Source: JAFGOG01 sp034429215 | GTDB lineage: Bacteria > Chloroflexota > Anaerolineae > JAAYZQ01 | Reading direction: 5' to 3' | DNA: 64,000 nt | Assembly: GCA_034429215.1 (NCBI GenBank) | Contig: DAOUGI010000093.1 | Location: 1-64,000 of the forward strand | Shown: positions 33,046-41,545 of the stretch, piece by piece | How positions within the stretch are numbered: position 1 is the first letter of the stretch | Layout: every line of letters starts with the position of its first letter | Notes under the pieces: generated by a model | Seen by the model: the letters and a program-made list of their open reading frames with translations, nothing else | Told to the model about the DNA's origin: nothing | The model's database searches: none | Made by a program: the position numbers and the translations under genes

Positions 33046-34557
33046 CTAGTGGTACAACAACGGCTCGATCAGCCGGTAGGCGCCATTTGACAGCTCGCGC
33101 CGCTCGCAATAGAGGGCAGCCCGTGCTGCATCGGGCCAGATCGGGCTGCCGGCAGGCACAGCCTGTCCGACAGCAGCCGAAAGATCGGCATAAGCGCCCA
33201 CGCCGACCCCGGCCAGCAACGCCGCCCCCAGGCAGCCGGGCTCGCCGACGGACAGCACGTCAAGGGGCATGCCCAGCGAGTCGGCGATGATCTGCCGCCA
33301 AATGGGCAGGCGCGCGCCGCCGCTCTCTGCGGTGCGGAGAAGCTCGATCCGCTCGCCCCGCGCGCGGGCCACTGCCTGGAGGGAATCCAGGCAGTTGGCG
33401 ATGGCCGCTGCCACACCCTCCATCACACTGCGCACCAGGTGGCCCGTGCCATGCCAGTGGGCCAGGCCAAGAAAGGCGCCGCGCGCCTGGGGGTTGTAGA
33501 ACGGCGACCGCTCGCCAAACAGATAAGGCTGGAAAAGCAAGCCGTCGCAGCCCGGCGGCACGCCTGCCGCCAGCGCCTCGATCTCCTGGTAGCCGGCCAT
33601 TGAGTCGCCATCGCTCGGCTCGCCCCGGCAGCGCTCACGCAGCCAGGACAGAACCGACGAGCCGGCCATCGACGACGCCGAGACGGTGTAATGGCCCGGC
33701 ACCACGTGCTGCTGGGTCCAGACCGAATAGCCGAGGGCTTGAACCGGGCCGGCGAACGAGACCCGCAGCGTGCTGTTGGTGCCAAGCAGCAAGCCCCCCT
33801 GACCCGAGCCGGTTATCCCAAGGCCAAGCAGTGCGCAGTGCGAGTCTCCGCCGCCATAGACCACCGGCGTACCGGGCCGCAGGCCGATCGCCTGCGCCGC
33901 CTCGGCCGTCACCTCGCCGCATACTTGAGCCGGCAAGCCGATGGACGGCAGCCGGTCCAGCGGCACCTGGAGCAGGCCGGCCAGCTCAGCGGACCAGATC
34001 TGATCTGGCATAGCCACCAAGTGGGTGCCGGTCGCATCGCATATCTCGGTGCCGATGTTGCCTGTCAGCTTGAAGCGGATATAGTCCTTGGCCAATAACA
34101 GCCAGCGCGTCCGGTCCAGCGCCGGCCGGTCGTGGCACAGCACATGGTGGTAGATCGCCGGCAAGTGGCCGGCCATGGCCCGGCTGCCCGACAGCGTGAC
34201 TATCTGTTCCAGCACACCGCTGGCACGCAAAGACTCTAGGCTGGCGCCCAGCCGGTTATCGTGGGTGACGATCGTAGGCCGGACCGGCTCGCCGCCAGCA
34301 CCGAGGAACACCGGGCAGTGATGAAAGCCACACACACCAACGCCGCGCACCTGCGCCGGGCTGCAGCCTGAGGCAGCCAGCGCTGCTCGGACAGCCGTAC
34401 AGCAGCCGGCCCACCAGCCGCGCGGATCCTGCTCCGCCCAGCCCGGCGGGCCGGCCAGGTACTCGTTTGTCGCCCAGCCCTGGCCCACGAGCCGGCCGTC
34501 CAGGTCGTACAGGCCGGCCTTGAGGCCGCTTGTCCCCAGGTCGATCCCTAATAGCAC
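33046..34557 (-). CDS. FGGY-family carbohydrate kinase (xylulokinase-like)
   Basis: 503 residues. LGIDLGTSGLKAGLYDLDGR is the N-terminal ATP-binding signature, GGGDSHCALLGLG and LLLGTNSTLR the second phosphate loop, and FQPYLFGERSPFYNPQARG the FGGY C-terminal signature. Most like xylulose kinases. With the SDR next door it could phosphorylate a ketose formed by oxidation of a polyol. The true sugar is not fixed by sequence. Confidence 0.88.
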   Translation of the reverse strand: MLLGIDLGTSGLKAGLYDLDGRLVGQGWATNEYLAGPPGWAEQDPRGWWAGCCTAVRAALAASGCSPAQVRGVGVCGFHHCPVFLGAGGEPVRPTIVTHDNRLGASLESLRASGVLEQIVTLSGSRAMAGHLPAIYHHVLCHDRPALDRTRWLLLAKDYIRFKLTGNIGTEICDATGTHLVAMPDQIWSAELAGLLQVPLDRLPSIGLPAQVCGEVTAEAAQAIGLRPGTPVVYGGGDSHCALLGLGITGSGQGGLLLGTNSTLRVSFAGPVQALGYSVWTQQHVVPGHYTVSASSMAGSSVLSWLRERCRGEPSDGDSMAGYQEIEALAAGVPPGCDGLLFQPYLFGERSPFYNPQARGAFLGLAHWHGTGHLVRSVMEGVAAAIANCLDSLQAVARARGERIELLRTAESGGARLPIWRQIIADSLGMPLDVLSVGEPGCLGAALLAGVGVGAYADLSAAVGQAVPAGSPIWPDAARAALYCERRELSNGAYRLIEPLLYH

Positions 34558-34595
34558 GCTGCTTCCTACAGCCTATCCTTGTAGGGTCAGTTTTC

Positions 34596-34626
34596 GGTAG
34601 GGGCAGGTTTGAAACCTGCCCCTACC
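34596..34626. repeat. Palindrome after iolM
   Basis: GGTAGGGGCAGG-TTTGAAA-CCTGCCCCTACC, a perfect 12-pair stem 13 bases beyond the iolM stop. No T run follows on the minus strand, so it is either a processing/stability hairpin or a mobile palindromic repeat. Confidence 0.6.
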
Positions 34627-34638
34627 TACTGCCTTTTC

Positions 34639-35832
34639 CTAGAGCTGGCAGGTGACCTTGCACTCCCTGCGGTCGGTCTGGAGCATGATGATATTCTCCG
34701 GCACCTGATCGAGGGTGATCTTTTTGGTGATGATCGGCGTTATGTCCATTCCGTCGGCCATGGACTGGATGACGCGGAAGAACGTGCCTTCGCCGGAATG
34801 GCCCTGGGAACCGATGATGCGCGCCCGCCGCACCTGCAGCACTTCGCCGGTGACGGGCATCTTGGCGTCGGCGCGAGCCAACACCACGACCGTCGCGTTC
34901 AGCGTGCGGCCGTACCAGATCGCTTCCTCGATCTGAGGGTAGACGACGGTCGGCAGCCCGGTCGCTTCCAGGTACAGGTCCGCGCCCATGCCGTCGGTCA
35001 GCGCCAGCACGCGCTGGGTAAAGTCTTCCTTGAGCGGATTGACGGCATAGTCCGCGCCCATCGACAGGCCCATCTGGGCCCGGTCTTCCTGAGGCTCGGA
35101 CAGGATGACGGTCGACGCGCCCTGGCGCTTCATGATGGCACAAGCGGCCATGCCCACCGGCCCGCCACCGCAGATCACGACCTTGTCGCCGGGCTTGATG
35201 CCGCCGCCGCGCTGCACCACAGCGGTATAGGCCACGCTGGTCGGCTCGACCAGGCTGCCGGCCAGGAAGATGTCATCGCCTTGGTAGCGCTCGGCCAGCG
35301 GATCCAGGCTCCACAGCAGCCGAGCCGGGGCAACCAGGTAATTGGCAAAGCCACCATCGCGGTTGATGCCGATCTCGTCCAACCGTTCGCAGTGGTTGGG
35401 ATAGCCATCGGCGCACGGCTTGCATTCGCCGCACCACACCATCTCCTCCACGCACACGCGCTCGCCGCCCTTGAACGGCTTGTTGGTGCGCTTGTCAAAC
35501 GCCTTGGCGCCGGCATCGACCACGATACCCGAGATTTCGTGCCCGAGGATCGACGGGAAGCCGGTCAGGCCCGGGTAGAACATGTAGCCATCGGCATCCA
35601 TCTGGGCCATATGTACGTCGCTGCCACAAATGCCGCACGCCTTGACCTGGAGCAGCACTTCGTTCGGACCCGGTGTGGGGATATCGTGTTCCACGATCTC
35701 CAATCGCGGGTTGCGCCATACGCGGCTGCCTAGGTAGGTTTGCCGCCCTTCGATATCCTTCGGTCCGAGCTTGAAGCCCGGCCGCGGATCCCAGTCTGCA
35801 TACAGAGTGACTCCCTTCATTTTGCCCTTCAT
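34639..35832 (-). CDS. iolM: scyllo-inosose 3-dehydrogenase IolM
   Basis: 397-residue zinc MDR enzyme matching T. maritima TM0412 closely from memory: LYADWDPRPGFKLGPKDIEG, CGICGSDVHMAQMDADGY, ILGHEISGIVVDAG, CGECKPCADGYPNHCE, FLAGSLVEPTSVAY, RADAKMPVTGEVLQVRRA and IIGSQGHSGEGTF. It oxidises scyllo-inosose to 3-dehydro-scyllo-inosose with NAD, the step unique to this inositol route. The ATG at 35832 is chosen for the AAGGAG nine bases upstream; ATGs at 35820 and 35850 are alternatives, and the 35820 one aligns best with the Thermotoga start. Confidence 0.9.
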   Translation of the reverse strand: MKGKMKGVTLYADWDPRPGFKLGPKDIEGRQTYLGSRVWRNPRLEIVEHDIPTPGPNEVLLQVKACGICGSDVHMAQMDADGYMFYPGLTGFPSILGHEISGIVVDAGAKAFDKRTNKPFKGGERVCVEEMVWCGECKPCADGYPNHCERLDEIGINRDGGFANYLVAPARLLWSLDPLAERYQGDDIFLAGSLVEPTSVAYTAVVQRGGGIKPGDKVVICGGGPVGMAACAIMKRQGASTVILSEPQEDRAQMGLSMGADYAVNPLKEDFTQRVLALTDGMGADLYLEATGLPTVVYPQIEEAIWYGRTLNATVVVLARADAKMPVTGEVLQVRRARIIGSQGHSGEGTFFRVIQSMADGMDITPIITKKITLDQVPENIIMLQTDRRECKVTCQL

Positions 35833-35923
35833 CTTACTTGACTCCTTCATTTGGTTAGAATTATCGATACCGGCAGGGGCACGGTGCACGTCTCCGGCAG
35901 CCCGCGCCCCTGCGCAGTTGATA

Positions 35924-36784
35924 TCAACGTAACAAGCGATCGTCAACCCCGAGCAAGCGCCCAGCCCGCTGCCGCAGCTCACGGGCCAGCACGGCCGGGT
36001 CCCACTCCCAGTGATAGGCGCCCATCATCTCCACCGACCACAGTCCATCGTAGCCGGTGGCCCGGATGGCATCGATCCCTTCCTTCATGGGCAGAATTCC
36101 ATCGCCGGGAAGGACGTCGCGATCGTCGTCGCTCCATTCCTCGCCCCGGCGCGGTAACACATCGCCGAGGTGCGCCACCACGATGAGTGCCGGGTCGAGC
36201 GCCGCTACCTCGTCCCACGGCGTGCCGGCGGTCCACAGGTGGAACGTGTCCAGGCACAAGCCGACGTTATCGCGGCCCGCACTGTCAAACACCTCCAGCG
36301 CCTGTGCGACAGTACGCAGCGGCGTAAAGGTGACCGGCTCCAGAGCCAGCGTCACGCCAAAGGGCGCCGCGATATCGGCCAGCTCAGCCAGCGAGCGCGC
36401 CAGACAGGCCCGCATCTCGGGCCAGGGCATGCCGCGCAGCGCATTGAGCGCAACGACCTGCAGCGCCCGGCAGCTCAGCGATTGGGCAACGGCGCACAGC
36501 CGCTCGCACTCGGCCAGCAGTCCGCGCCGGAAATCGGGCTCCTGCCGCTCGATGTGCAGGAACGAGTTGATCATCGCCAGCCGAAGCGGGCCGAGCGCAG
36601 CCAGCAGATCATCCGGCCGGTAGCCGGCGTCGAGATAGCGCACCAGCTTGGGGATGACGATCTCGATCGCGTCATAGCCAGCCTCGCGTGCCACGCGCAC
36701 GTCGGTCAGGACGTTGGTATAGAGGATACTACCGGTGTGCAAGCCCAGTAACACAGAGAACTCTCTCTCAGTCAGATCGCTCAA
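35924..36784 (-). CDS. TIM-barrel sugar isomerase/epimerase
   Basis: 286 residues of the AP-endonuclease-2 fold. EAGYDAIEIVIPK, LALEPVTFTPLRT, GLCLDTFHLWTAG and IVVAHLGDV give the Glu, Asp and His metal ligands, and GLWSVEMMG ends the barrel. Not closely like iolO. Could be an inosose isomerase/dehydratase relative. The upstream frame limit gives a TTG at 36784; a GTG at 36754 (VLLGLHTGSILYTN) with GAGAGAGAG before it is a good alternative. It follows usp after 25 bases holding a perfect palindrome. Confidence 0.82.
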   Translation of the reverse strand: MSDLTEREFSVLLGLHTGSILYTNVLTDVRVAREAGYDAIEIVIPKLVRYLDAGYRPDDLLAALGPLRLAMINSFLHIERQEPDFRRGLLAECERLCAVAQSLSCRALQVVALNALRGMPWPEMRACLARSLAELADIAAPFGVTLALEPVTFTPLRTVAQALEVFDSAGRDNVGLCLDTFHLWTAGTPWDEVAALDPALIVVAHLGDVLPRRGEEWSDDDRDVLPGDGILPMKEGIDAIRATGYDGLWSVEMMGAYHWEWDPAVLARELRQRAGRLLGVDDRLLR

Positions 36785-36787
36785 GGC

Positions 36788-36807
36788 AGCGCCAAGATCT
36801 TGGCGCT
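36788..36807. promoter_or_regulatory. Perfect 20-bp palindrome between usp and the isomerase gene
   Basis: AGCGCCAAGATCTTGGCGCT fills almost the whole gap between the two genes. It could be an operator or, as RNA, a seven-to-eight-pair hairpin with a GATC loop that adjusts expression within the long transcript. Confidence 0.5.
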
Positions 36808-36809
36808 AT

Positions 36810-37301
36810 TTATGCCTCGTCCGAGATCGTCGCCAGCTCTGCCCCGCAATCATCATCGTGCCGGCAGCGCACCACGAGCACAGCGCACGGCCCGCCGTGC
36901 AATACCTTTTCGGCCACACTGCCATAGGTCCATCGCCTGACCCCCGTCAGGCCATGGCTCGACATGACGATCAGGTCCACACCGCCCGCCTCGGCATAAT
37001 CCATGATCTGGCTGGCCACGCCCGGTTCTCCAGGCCGCACTTCCACCAACACCCGCTCGTCGGGCAGCGTAGCGCGCAAGGTGACCAGGTAATCCTCAGC
37101 CTCGCGGATGGTCGCGGCTACGACGTCATCATAGACATCGGGCATCGCGGCCAGGGCCTGGGTGCGCGGGATGGGCTGCGCGACACGGAACAGCACCACC
37201 TCGGCGCTCATGCCCCGCGCGATCGCCAGGGCCGGCTCCAATGCCATCTCGGCGAACTCGGAGCCGTCCAGCGGGACCATTATCTTGTCAAATCGAAACA
37301 T
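36810..37301 (-). CDS. Universal stress protein (UspA family)
   Basis: 163 residues. KIMVPLDGSEFAEMALEPAL at the N-terminus and IVMSSHGLTGVRRWTYGSVA followed by GGPCAVLVV at the C-terminus are the two halves of the Usp ATP-binding fold. Being inside a sugar operon is unusual. It may adjust metabolism under energy stress. A 110-base gap separates it from iolN, the second-longest on this strand within the sugar genes. Confidence 0.93.
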   Translation of the reverse strand: MFRFDKIMVPLDGSEFAEMALEPALAIARGMSAEVVLFRVAQPIPRTQALAAMPDVYDDVVAATIREAEDYLVTLRATLPDERVLVEVRPGEPGVASQIMDYAEAGGVDLIVMSSHGLTGVRRWTYGSVAEKVLHGGPCAVLVVRCRHDDDCGAELATISDEA

Positions 37302-37411
37302 GGCACCTACCTCTTATCCGTTGCGGATCTTACCGGCAGACACATTTGGCCGGACACAAACTGGCGAGCAGCGAGGCGCGGCCCCGCTACTCGCCAGGCC
37401 GGTCCGTACTT

Positions 37412-38536
37412 TTAGGGCTCAGTGCCCTGTCCAAGACGCGGAAGAGCGTAAACCGGCTTCCAGCCCTTGCTCAGGGGCTCGCGCAGGAACGGCTCCATCT
37501 CTTTGTCGGTGCGCAGCGTCACCTCTTCCGTCGGCGGAAGCTTGCCGGCCGGGAAGGCTTCGAGGATCTGGTCGTTGAGCAGGGTCAGGTAGCGGAGGAT
37601 GGCCGCCACAGGGCGCTTGGCCTTTTCAGCCGAGCCCGCCTTGGCCTTGCCAACCACACCTTCGGGCGTCGCAGCGATCTCGATGGCGATTTGGCCCTCA
37701 CCCTCCGACCAGCGGCTAGGCCGGCTGAACGGATCCACCGACTTGTCAAAGTGGCCGTCGGGCAGGTAGCCCTTTCCCTCAGTGTCCACAGCATAGCGCA
37801 TATCCACCATGTCGGGATGCAGGAGAAGACCCAGCGAGGTCTCGGATTCGTCGGCGTGGACAAAGTTGGTCTCCCACTTGCCGCCCTTTTCCTTGGTGCG
37901 GAAGAACTCGCGCACGGCGCGGTGCCAGTCGATGACGCGGAACACACCCGGCAGTTGATAGCGCATCTGGAATTGGTGAATTACCGATTCGAGCACCCAC
38001 AACTGGCCATGGTTGTTGATGATCACCTGCTTGCGAAAGCCGTCGTTCCACAGGCCCAGCATGACGTCGATCAGGAACTCGCGCACGATATTTTCGCGAA
38101 CGATTACAGTGCCCGGCATGCCGATGTGATGGTAGGGATGCGTGCCGTACATCAGCGGCGGCAGAGCCAGGTTGACGGGTGCCCCGCGCTTGGCCGTATA
38201 GCGCCGCACGCCCTCCACGATCTGGCTGACATACAGCGTGTCCGAAGCGCTGGGCAGATGCGCGCCGTGCAGCTCGGTGCAGCCGACCGGGATAAAGACG
38301 ATATCGTTCTTGCGCCGGTTCTCTTCCACCTGCCAGCGCGTGGTGGTCTGGATGTACGAGCCCGACTTGCCCCACTCTACCGGCGAGGGGACGCCGTACT
38401 CGGCCAGGATGGCGTCAATCTCGGTATCGCTGGCTTCCCAGATCTCCTTCTTGAGCCGGCCGACGGTGTTGTCCTCGAAAAACAGGTCCGGCTGGTCGCT
38501 CGCAAGCAGGCCTTCCGGTACTTCTCTCTTTGCCAT
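37412..38536 (-). CDS. iolN: 3-dehydro-scyllo-inosose hydrolase IolN (creatininase family)
   Basis: 374 residues of the creatininase fold. IVFIPVGCTELHGAHLPSAS and YGTHPYHHIGMPGTV, then QVIINNHGQL, supply the Glu, His and Asp metal ligands. The family in which it sits includes T. maritima IolN (TM0413), which opens the ring of 3-dehydro-scyllo-inosose to 5-keto-L-gluconate. The presence of iolM and iolO on the same strand supports this over creatinine hydrolysis. Starts 46 bases after the preceding Gfo/Idh stop, with AGGAG before the ATG. Confidence 0.85.
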   Translation of the reverse strand: MAKREVPEGLLASDQPDLFFEDNTVGRLKKEIWEASDTEIDAILAEYGVPSPVEWGKSGSYIQTTTRWQVEENRRKNDIVFIPVGCTELHGAHLPSASDTLYVSQIVEGVRRYTAKRGAPVNLALPPLMYGTHPYHHIGMPGTVIVRENIVREFLIDVMLGLWNDGFRKQVIINNHGQLWVLESVIHQFQMRYQLPGVFRVIDWHRAVREFFRTKEKGGKWETNFVHADESETSLGLLLHPDMVDMRYAVDTEGKGYLPDGHFDKSVDPFSRPSRWSEGEGQIAIEIAATPEGVVGKAKAGSAEKAKRPVAAILRYLTLLNDQILEAFPAGKLPPTEEVTLRTDKEMEPFLREPLSKGWKPVYALPRLGQGTEP

Positions 38537-38581
38537 TTTACTCTCCTTGATATGATCTAGATATTTACTCGATTTGTAGAT

Positions 38582-39586
38582 TTAGACGGCCACCGGCCGT
38601 CCTTCATGCATCGACTGCGTGGCAGCCAGCCCTACCGCCACGGTTGCCCGGCTGTCTGCGCCAGGGACCGGCGGCTCGGCGCCAGAGGCCAGGCAGTCGA
38701 TAAAGGCCTGAAGCTCGGTGACAAAGGCGTCGGCCAGGCGATCCGGCGTAGTGCGCGGCATGTCGTGGTGCACACCCTGGCGGTCCAGCAGCCGCACCGG
38801 CGTCTGCCGGAAGTAGCCGACCTGCACCGCTCCTTCGTCGCCGATGACCTCTACCCGCAGATCGTGGCCATAGCGCGCCGTGCGAGTCACGTACAGTGAG
38901 CCCATCGCGCCGTGGGCAAAGCGCAGACTGACCACCGCATTGTCCACGTCGCCCACCGAGCGCACGCCCTCGTCCACGAGCGCGCCCCCCTCGGCAAAAG
39001 CCCGCACTACCTCGTCGGCCAACAGCCAGCGGGCCAGGTACAGGTCGTGGTAGCAGGCGTCCAGGATCAGGCCACCACTGACTGCAGGGTTGGCGAAGCT
39101 GGGCGGCGGCGGATCGGTGTCGCCACTGATCGAGCGGAACACCAACGGCCGGCCAATCGCGCCCGATTCGATGTACCGCTTGGCTTCGACGTGACCGGCG
39201 TCAAAACGCCGCACGTGACCCATCATCAGCTTGGCACCGGCATGCGCGGCCGCCGCGATGGCCCGGTCGCAATCGGGCAGCGTCAGAGCCAACGGCTTTT
39301 CGCAAAAGATGTGCACACCGGCCGCCGCGCATCGCTCTACGTTGTCGGCATGCGCCGAGGTACTGGTGGCGATAACCACCGCATCCAACCGCTCGGCGGC
39401 GAGCAGTGACTCGAGATCGGGATAGACTGCCAGCGGGCCACAGCAGGCACGGGCCGCCTCAGCCCGATCCGGCCTGGAGGTAGTCACTGCCACGAGCTGC
39501 GCGCCATGCACCCGCCGCGCCAGCGCCTCGGCGTGGGTCAAGCCGATCCTTCCCACTCCTACGACGGCAATCCGCACCGAGTCCAT
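38582..39586 (-). CDS. Gfo/Idh/MocA oxidoreductase
   Basis: 334 residues. RIAVVGVGRIGLTHAEALA, IFCEKPLALTLPDCDRAI, MGHVRRFDAGHVEAKRYI, SGGLILDACYHDLYLARWL. The usual His-Asp of the active site reads YHDLYL here. It is closer to the 30278-31297 protein than to the 39588-40607 one, with the same DNAVVSL region. Starts one base after the stop of its neighbour. Probably oxidises another inositol isomer or an inosose. Confidence 0.85.
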   Translation of the reverse strand: MDSVRIAVVGVGRIGLTHAEALARRVHGAQLVAVTTSRPDRAEAARACCGPLAVYPDLESLLAAERLDAVVIATSTSAHADNVERCAAAGVHIFCEKPLALTLPDCDRAIAAAAHAGAKLMMGHVRRFDAGHVEAKRYIESGAIGRPLVFRSISGDTDPPPPSFANPAVSGGLILDACYHDLYLARWLLADEVVRAFAEGGALVDEGVRSVGDVDNAVVSLRFAHGAMGSLYVTRTARYGHDLRVEVIGDEGAVQVGYFRQTPVRLLDRQGVHHDMPRTTPDRLADAFVTELQAFIDCLASGAEPPVPGADSRATVAVGLAATQSMHEGRPVAV

Positions 39587-39587
39587 T

Positions 39588-40607
39588 CTACACGTCCACT
39601 TCGCTCAGCTTGACCGGCCGGTTCTCCCGGCACGACTTGGCCGCGGCATAGCCGATGACGACAGGCTTGCGTCCGTCGAGGCCGGTGACGAGCGGCGTCT
39701 TGTCCTGCAGGACCGCTTCGACAAAGGCCTTCATCTCGGCGATGTAGGACTCGGTGTAGCGCTCGACAAAAAAGAAGAGCGGCAGCGAGCCGGTGACCGC
39801 CTGCGCGGTGCTGACCACGGCCGAATTCGGCAGGTCGTTCGACACGGTCACCATGCCGTCCGAGCCGAACACCTCTACGCGTTGGTCGTAGCCGTAGACC
39901 GCCTTGCGGCTGTTGTCGATGGCGCCCAGCGCCCCACTCTTGAAGCGCAGGGTGATCAGCGCCGTGTCCACGTCGCCGGCCTCGCCGATGGCGGGGTCTA
40001 CCAGCACGCCGCCGGCCGCATAGACCTCATCGACATCCTCGCCCATCAGAAAGCGGGCCATGTCGAAATCGTGGATGGTCATGTCAAGGAAGATGCCTCC
40101 CGAGACCTTGACGTAGGCGATCGGCGGTGGCTGCGGGTCGCGGCTGGTGATGCGCAGCACGTGCGGCCGGCCGATCTGCCCCGCCGCCACCACGTCGTGC
40201 ACCCGTCGAAAGTTGGGGTCAAAGCGCCGGTTAAAACCGATCTGGAGCTTGACGCCCGCCTTGTCGACGGCAGCGAGGGCATGATCGATGCGGCCCAGGT
40301 CATAGTCGATCGGCTTTTCGCAAAAGATGTGCTTGCCCGCTGCCGCAGCCTCTTCGATCATCTGCGAATGGGTGTCGGTGCTCGAGCAGATCACCACAGC
40401 CTGGATCGACGGGTCGTCCATGATGCGGCGGTGATCCTGGTAGGCCGCCGGGATCTGGAGCTGAGCCGCCACCTGCTCGGCGGCGCTGACGATAATGTCG
40501 GAGATGGCCACCAGATTGACCCCCGGAACGCGGTAGGCCAGGTGCTCTGCATGAAGCCGGCCGATCCGGCCGGCGCCAATGACGCCGACGTTGAGTTTCT
40601 CTGTCAT
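39588..40607 (-). CDS. iolG: Probable myo-inositol 2-dehydrogenase
   Basis: 339 residues. LNVGVIGAGRIGRLHAEHLA, HIFCEKPIDYDLGRIDHALA, LQIGFNRRFDPNFRRV, SGGIFLDMTIHDFDMARFL: the FNRRFDxNF and DMTIHDFDMARFL stretches are the strongest IolG-like features among the three related proteins here. Catalyses the first step, inositol to scyllo-inosose with NAD. It lies closest to the importer genes, with only two catabolic genes between. Confidence 0.85.
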   Translation of the reverse strand: MTEKLNVGVIGAGRIGRLHAEHLAYRVPGVNLVAISDIIVSAAEQVAAQLQIPAAYQDHRRIMDDPSIQAVVICSSTDTHSQMIEEAAAAGKHIFCEKPIDYDLGRIDHALAAVDKAGVKLQIGFNRRFDPNFRRVHDVVAAGQIGRPHVLRITSRDPQPPPIAYVKVSGGIFLDMTIHDFDMARFLMGEDVDEVYAAGGVLVDPAIGEAGDVDTALITLRFKSGALGAIDNSRKAVYGYDQRVEVFGSDGMVTVSNDLPNSAVVSTAQAVTGSLPLFFFVERYTESYIAEMKAFVEAVLQDKTPLVTGLDGRKPVVIGYAAAKSCRENRPVKLSEVDV

Positions 40608-40687
40608 AATAACTCCTTCGAGATTGGTATCCCCCTGCCCTCACCCTGCTGAGGCCAGAGAATGGGAATTTGAGACTAGCTCCCCGG

Positions 40688-41500
40688 TCAGATGGCCTGG
40701 GCGCGCAGCCAGCGCACCGATTCGCCCAGGTAGGTTTCGAGCCAGGGCAGCGAGTCGGGCCCCTTGATGGCCGTAAAAGGATCGGGGCCAGGCGCGGCGC
40801 ACTCGATCACGATCGGGCCACCAAACCGCACGTCGCGCAGGGCCTCGATCTGCGCCGGGAAATCGGTGTGGCCGCGGCCTACCGCCTGCCGGTTCGAATC
40901 GGCGACGTGGTAGAGATAAAGACGATCGCCGGCATGGCGCAGCGCGGCGGCCGGATCGGCCTCTTCGATGTTCATGTGATAGGCGTCGAGCAGCAGGCCC
41001 ACATTTTCGGCACCCACATCGGCCACAAACTGGAGAGCCTCGGCGGCGGTGTTTAGCAGGTGGGCCTCGTAGCGGTTGAGCACCTCCATGGCCAGGCGCA
41101 GGCCCATCGGCCGCGCTCGCTCGGCCACCCGGCGCACCCCTTCGACAAACAGATCATACTCCTCGGCCTGGCTGCTGATGGCCCGGATGCGCCCCACACA
41201 ACCGTGGCAACCGACCAAGGGCCGATCCAGGGCTGCGGCAAAGTCCAGCAGCCGGTAATAGTAGTCGAGCGCCTGCTGACGGACTGCCGCATCCGGGTGC
41301 GGCAGATCGACGTCGGCCGGCGTGAGCGACAACACCTGGAGCCCGTGGCCAGCCAGGATGCGGCCGGCTTTATCCGGCTCGTACAGGCCCAAGTCGCCCA
41401 TCAACTCGACGCCATCAAACCCGAGCACCTGAAGCCGCCGGGCAATATCGTCGAGCGGCAGCCCTCCAAACATCCAGGTGCAAGAACCAATTGGTCGCAT
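40688..41500 (-). CDS. TIM-barrel sugar isomerase/epimerase
   Basis: 270 residues. GFDGVELMGDLGLYEPDK, LAMEVLNRYEAHLLN, LLLDAYHMNIEEADP and LYLYHVADSNRQAVGRGHTD show the fold and metal ligands of the IolE/IolO/tagatose-epimerase group. NRYE, YHMNIEE and HVADSNR are shared with IolO, so it may be a second epimerase of the route. ATG at 41500 chosen; a GTG four codons upstream is possible. It follows a palindromic repeat. Confidence 0.85.
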   Translation of the reverse strand: MRPIGSCTWMFGGLPLDDIARRLQVLGFDGVELMGDLGLYEPDKAGRILAGHGLQVLSLTPADVDLPHPDAAVRQQALDYYYRLLDFAAALDRPLVGCHGCVGRIRAISSQAEEYDLFVEGVRRVAERARPMGLRLAMEVLNRYEAHLLNTAAEALQFVADVGAENVGLLLDAYHMNIEEADPAAALRHAGDRLYLYHVADSNRQAVGRGHTDFPAQIEALRDVRFGGPIVIECAAPGPDPFTAIKGPDSLPWLETYLGESVRWLRAQAI

Positions 41501-41518
41501 TTTCACCCTCACCCCCGA

Positions 41519-41542
41519 CCCCTCTCCCTCAAGGGAGAGGGG
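41519..41542. repeat. REP-like palindrome
   Basis: CCCCTCTCCCT-CA-AGGGAGAGGGG, preceded by CACCCCCGA. Strings of this type are, from memory, widely dispersed intergenic palindromes in bacteria. It fills the 45-base gap between two operon genes. Confidence 0.65.
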
Positions 41543-41545
41543 AGA

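Noticed and set aside
40880..40905. GGTTCGAATC string resembling a tRNA T-arm
   Set aside because: Lies inside an epimerase gene and no acceptor or anticodon stems surround it; no tRNA was found anywhere.
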